From Adineta steineri (lineage: Eukaryota > Rotifera > Eurotatoria > Adinetida > Adinetidae): a stretch of DNA of 64,000 bases. Location of the stretch: positions 310,001-374,000 of the forward strand of contig CAJNOI010000005.1 in the NCBI GenBank assembly GCA_905250115.1, given 5' to 3'. The translations under genes and the position numbers were made by a program. Positions 61,353 through 64,000 of this stretch are shown here, one piece after another; position 1 is the stretch's first letter, and every line of letters begins with the position of its first letter. The notes beneath the pieces were generated by a model. It did not search any database. It worked only from the letters and a program-made list of their open reading frames with translations, and was not told the origin of the DNA.

Positions 61353-61863
61353 CTACAAATAAAATGACAAAAACTCAACTTATATGTACATCAGCTTCTT
61401 AGAAAATGAAACGTTAAAAAAATAAATTAATATGGATAGGATAAAAAGATTTTAACCAATCAATTAGTGATGTAAATATTTTTGAATAGATGTCTCTAGT
61501 GCATGGACTTGATTTTAACCAATGTCTTTTGAACAGAGACCATTAAAGGGCAAGGACACCTTGCCTTCTGCCCTTCGGGCCAAAGTCCATTTATTGCCTT
61601 CCTCATTTTTTAGACAAGTATGTTTTTGATGAAGGTTTTCTATTGAGCTAGATCAATATCAAAACTAATTAGCTATTTATTTTACCGCGCTACTGTTGCA
61701 GTTTGCGATATTTTCATTAATATTTTTTTTGCATTTCTTTTGACCTCCATTCTTCGGATATGACAATCAAGTTTTATTATATTGTTCAAATCATAATAAA
61801 TTACATTTCATATAAAATTTCAAAAACTAATAAATGAAATATATTTATTAATAAATGATGAAA
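61353..61863. other. Spacer with a small GC-rich hairpin
   Basis: ATGGACTT at 61502 and AAGTCCAT near 61585 flank AAGGGCAAGGACACCTTGCC and CTGCCCTTCGGGCC, forming nested short hairpins in otherwise AT-rich DNA. Perhaps a transposon remnant. No gene. Confidence 0.45.
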
Positions 61864-62253
61864 TTAAATGTGTTCAAGTTCTAAATGTGTTTTATCATTT
61901 CTTTCGCCACCTGTATTTACTGTTGATGCAGGTTCAAATAATAGGACAGTACATTCACCATTTTCTGCTTTTGGATTATGTTCAACACCTCGTGGAACAA
62001 TAAACATATCACCTTCATTAAGAAGAATATCTCCATTTTGATTATTTCTTAATTGTATAACAACTTGTCCTTTAATTACTAGAAAAAGTTCATCTTCATC
62101 TTTATGTGAATGCCATCCAAATTCACCTAATAATTTAGCTAATTTAACATGTTGTCCATTAAGTTCACCAATTATTTTTGGCGTCCAATGTGCAGAGAAA
62201 AGTGACGCTTTTTCATTAATATTCACTTTCGATAAGTTAGTTACTGCGGACAT
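61864..62253 (-). CDS. Cupin-domain protein
   Basis: Intronless 129-codon frame. Both cupin motifs are present: motif 1 WHSHKDEDELFLVIKG, with two histidines and a glutamate as metal ligands, and motif 2 GDMFIVPRGVEHNP, with the third histidine. This is a single-domain RmlC-like beta barrel of the kind frequent in bacteria. The reaction cannot be predicted; related proteins include small dioxygenases, isomerases and sugar-binding sensors. No signal peptide. Bacterial-type domain and lack of introns suggest horizontal acquisition, as inference. Confidence 0.85.
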   Translation of the reverse strand: MSAVTNLSKVNINEKASLFSAHWTPKIIGELNGQHVKLAKLLGEFGWHSHKDEDELFLVIKGQVVIQLRNNQNGDILLNEGDMFIVPRGVEHNPKAENGECTVLLFEPASTVNTGGERNDKTHLELEHI

Positions 62254-63518
62254 ATTCTCTATTTAGATGATAAGATATATGATATGAAAAAGAAGAAAAA
62301 GATATTTTTATATGTTATTACACCACGTGCTAAACAAAATAAATATCGAAGAAATTTTAATCTATTTCTCTTTTAGAAACAATCTTTTATATTAATACAA
62401 AGAACGATAAATTTAGTCTATTCAAACATATATTCGATAAAAACAAGATGATAGTTTTAATGAGGGTGTGGGTGTGGGTGTGGGTGTAGGTGTGAGTACG
62501 TGATGTATTCAACATCCACACCCCACACCCACACCCCACACCCACACCCTCAAGATTTGAATAAAAATATCTAAAAGTTCCATTTGTATCAATGATTATT
62601 TAAAATTATTTTTCAAAAACAAAAGATTATTAAATTGATTCATTAAATAGTTTTTATTATAATAGCAAAGATAATTTGAATAATATTAAAGATAAAAAAA
62701 TATCAATTACTTTTCTATAAATATTATTAGAATCTTATTCAATAATATCGAAAATTATTGATATAAAAATTATTTCATATGAATTATTTTTTATTATATT
62801 TATTCGAAGATTTAACAAAAATAAATTCAATTATTTGTTTATATAAAACAAAAAAATATTAAAATACATACGACATTGCAAAAGCTTCTGTCTTCTGATT
62901 CTTCTTATAGCCAAAGTTTAAGTTGAAGTATTCTGTTATAATTCTTAAACATATATTTTAAAACATGTACAAAATTTAAGATTTGTATGCCTTATGATTT
63001 GTTATGATTTATTATTTCTCTTATGCTACATATACCGCAGTTCCTATAATGTAATACATAACAAGTAAAAAAGTAACAATTTAGATATCCATTTTCAATC
63101 CCCTTAATATCTTGCATTTGAAAAACAAAACAATTCACCAAAGATACAGTATGTAAAGCTCTACAATTTACATAAGATCCTGTTTTTTTTATAGTTACAT
63201 ATTTTGCATTGTAAATAGAGACAAGTTTTAGCGGTCAAATTTCGACACTACAAAATTCTTATTACATATTTTTATCGACTACACAGTTTTTATAGCTATT
63301 CAATACATTTTATTTTTATATATTACATGAAAAAGAGATGAAATAAGAAAGAACATGTTCATATTATTTACCAAAACAATATTGTTTTTATAGTGTCAAA
63401 CTATCACAGCTTAAAACTTGTCCATCAACATCAGAATGCGCCATATCTAAAAAAAAACGGAAACGAAAGCTTTGATCTTATACTATCTATTCATACCAAT
63501 TAATAATGAATTATCATG
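62254..63518. other. AT-rich spacer with the largest telomere-like palindrome
   Basis: No gene seen apart from possible untranslated sequence of the flanking genes. Dominated by A/T runs; the palindrome at 62461 is the only structured feature. Confidence 0.6.
62461..62556. repeat. Telomere-like palindrome, copy 15 (longest)
   Basis: Left arm is GAGGGTGTGGGTGTGGGTGT plus two further units; right arm is five CCCACA-type units ending CACCCTCAAGAT. Stem of about 35 bases around a loop of about 20 bases (GAGTACGTGATGTATTCAA). Confidence 0.9.
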
Positions 63519-64000
63519 TTATGAAATATATTTTGATCGTTTAGAACAATTTTCAACTTCTTGTTCCTCATCCAGCATTCTTTTTAATTTTTGAAGAATG
63601 TTAGATTGTTTGAGCAGTTTGTTTAAAAAATCAGCATCGTCATCAAGATCATGGAGTACAATATTTGGTGATATTGGATTGACAACAGAAGGAATTGATG
63701 CTAAACGTTAACTTACAATTGATAGATATTCAACGAAAATACAGCTTACGAGTTGTGCCAACAGCAGCTCCCAAGATACTGATTTCAACAGTTGGTGAAT
63801 TTGAAGTATCTAAAATAGTTTTAATTGAATTAAAAAATAGAATCAATGTTCAAAATCATGATTAATCCAAAGAAATTAAATATTATAAAAAGAATATTAC
63901 TCGTTTCTTCTTCAACAAGGTAAGTCATTGTTTGATTATCATTATTTATAATTTGTTTGTTAGGAACCGAAATAAAATAACGAAAGCCAATTTGTGTATT
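63519..64000 (-). CDS. Unidentified protein, C-terminal part (gene continues beyond window)
   Basis: Three exons on the minus strand: from the window edge to 63901, 63809-63750 and 63700-63519, ending at TAA 63521-63519. Introns are 91 and 49 bases with GT-AG borders, and the frame is continuous. The visible product is about 113 residues: a segment with FRYFISVPNK, a Ser/Thr/Pro-rich middle (TSNSPTVEIS), and a predicted coiled coil (LNKLLKQSNILQKLKRML) before a basic end. I do not recognise the family. The assignment rests only on splice and frame consistency. Confidence 0.55.

Overview
This window is AT-rich (by eye about 70% AT) nuclear DNA of an intron-containing animal, most likely a bdelloid rotifer. 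The grounds are: very short introns of about 45-60 bases, clear metazoan orthologues (AP-2 sigma, TRIQK, the SUMO-activating subunit UBA2), an ADP-ribosyltransferase-TPR fusion, many NHL-propeller paralogues, intronless genes of bacterial or fungal type among ordinary animal genes, and short GGGTGT-type tracts resembling the TGTGGG repeat reported for bdelloid telomeres. The species assignment is inference. A 100-N scaffold gap lies at 4849-4948.

Layout. 1-1466: 3' part of a TRIM-NHL gene (+). 1554-4009: three minus-strand genes (nitronate monooxygenase, TRIQK, AP2S1). 4010-8478: gene-poor stretch with the gap, an inverted repeat and a truncated NHL fragment. 8479-10542: ADP-ribosyltransferase plus TPR gene. 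10674-14619: two tandem B-box-like/NHL paralogues. 15711-15982: foldback element filled with GGATCC repeats. 16284-17624: class-V aminotransferase. 18387-20629: OvoA-type ovothiol synthase reading frame carrying two TAG codons and a frameshift. 21185-22607: third NHL paralogue with a secreted cysteine-rich head. 24355-24792: fungal-type four-helix membrane protein. 26074-44088: one 13-exon gene, about 5,759 codons, for an RNF213-like AAA giant. 46155-47452: a more GC-rich NHL gene. 49251-51200: a stonustoxin-like (SNTX family) protein. 51479-52220: two foldback/hAT-like elements. 54011-58579: tandem CYP3-like P450s. 59006-61352: UBA2. 61864-62253: cupin. 63519-64000: an unidentified partial gene.

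Two themes stand out. First, at least fifteen short imperfect palindromes with the outline CTTGAGGGTGTGGG ... CCCACACCCTCAAG are scattered between genes, inside one intron, next to the NHL paralogues, and exactly at the breakpoint of the NHL fragment. They look either like a MITE family with telomere-like stems or like short head-to-head telomere junctions. Second, the gene content mixes conserved trafficking and SUMO genes with accessory families (NHL propellers, ART-TPR, P450, SNTX-like, RNF213-like) and several genes of probable foreign origin. No operon logic applies; apart from the tandem P450 and NHL pairs, neighbours do not appear functionally linked.

Exon coordinates were derived by hand from GT-AG boundaries and frame continuity. 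Multi-exon models for AP2S1, TRIQK, UBA2 and the RNF213-like gene sum to whole codons, which supports them.
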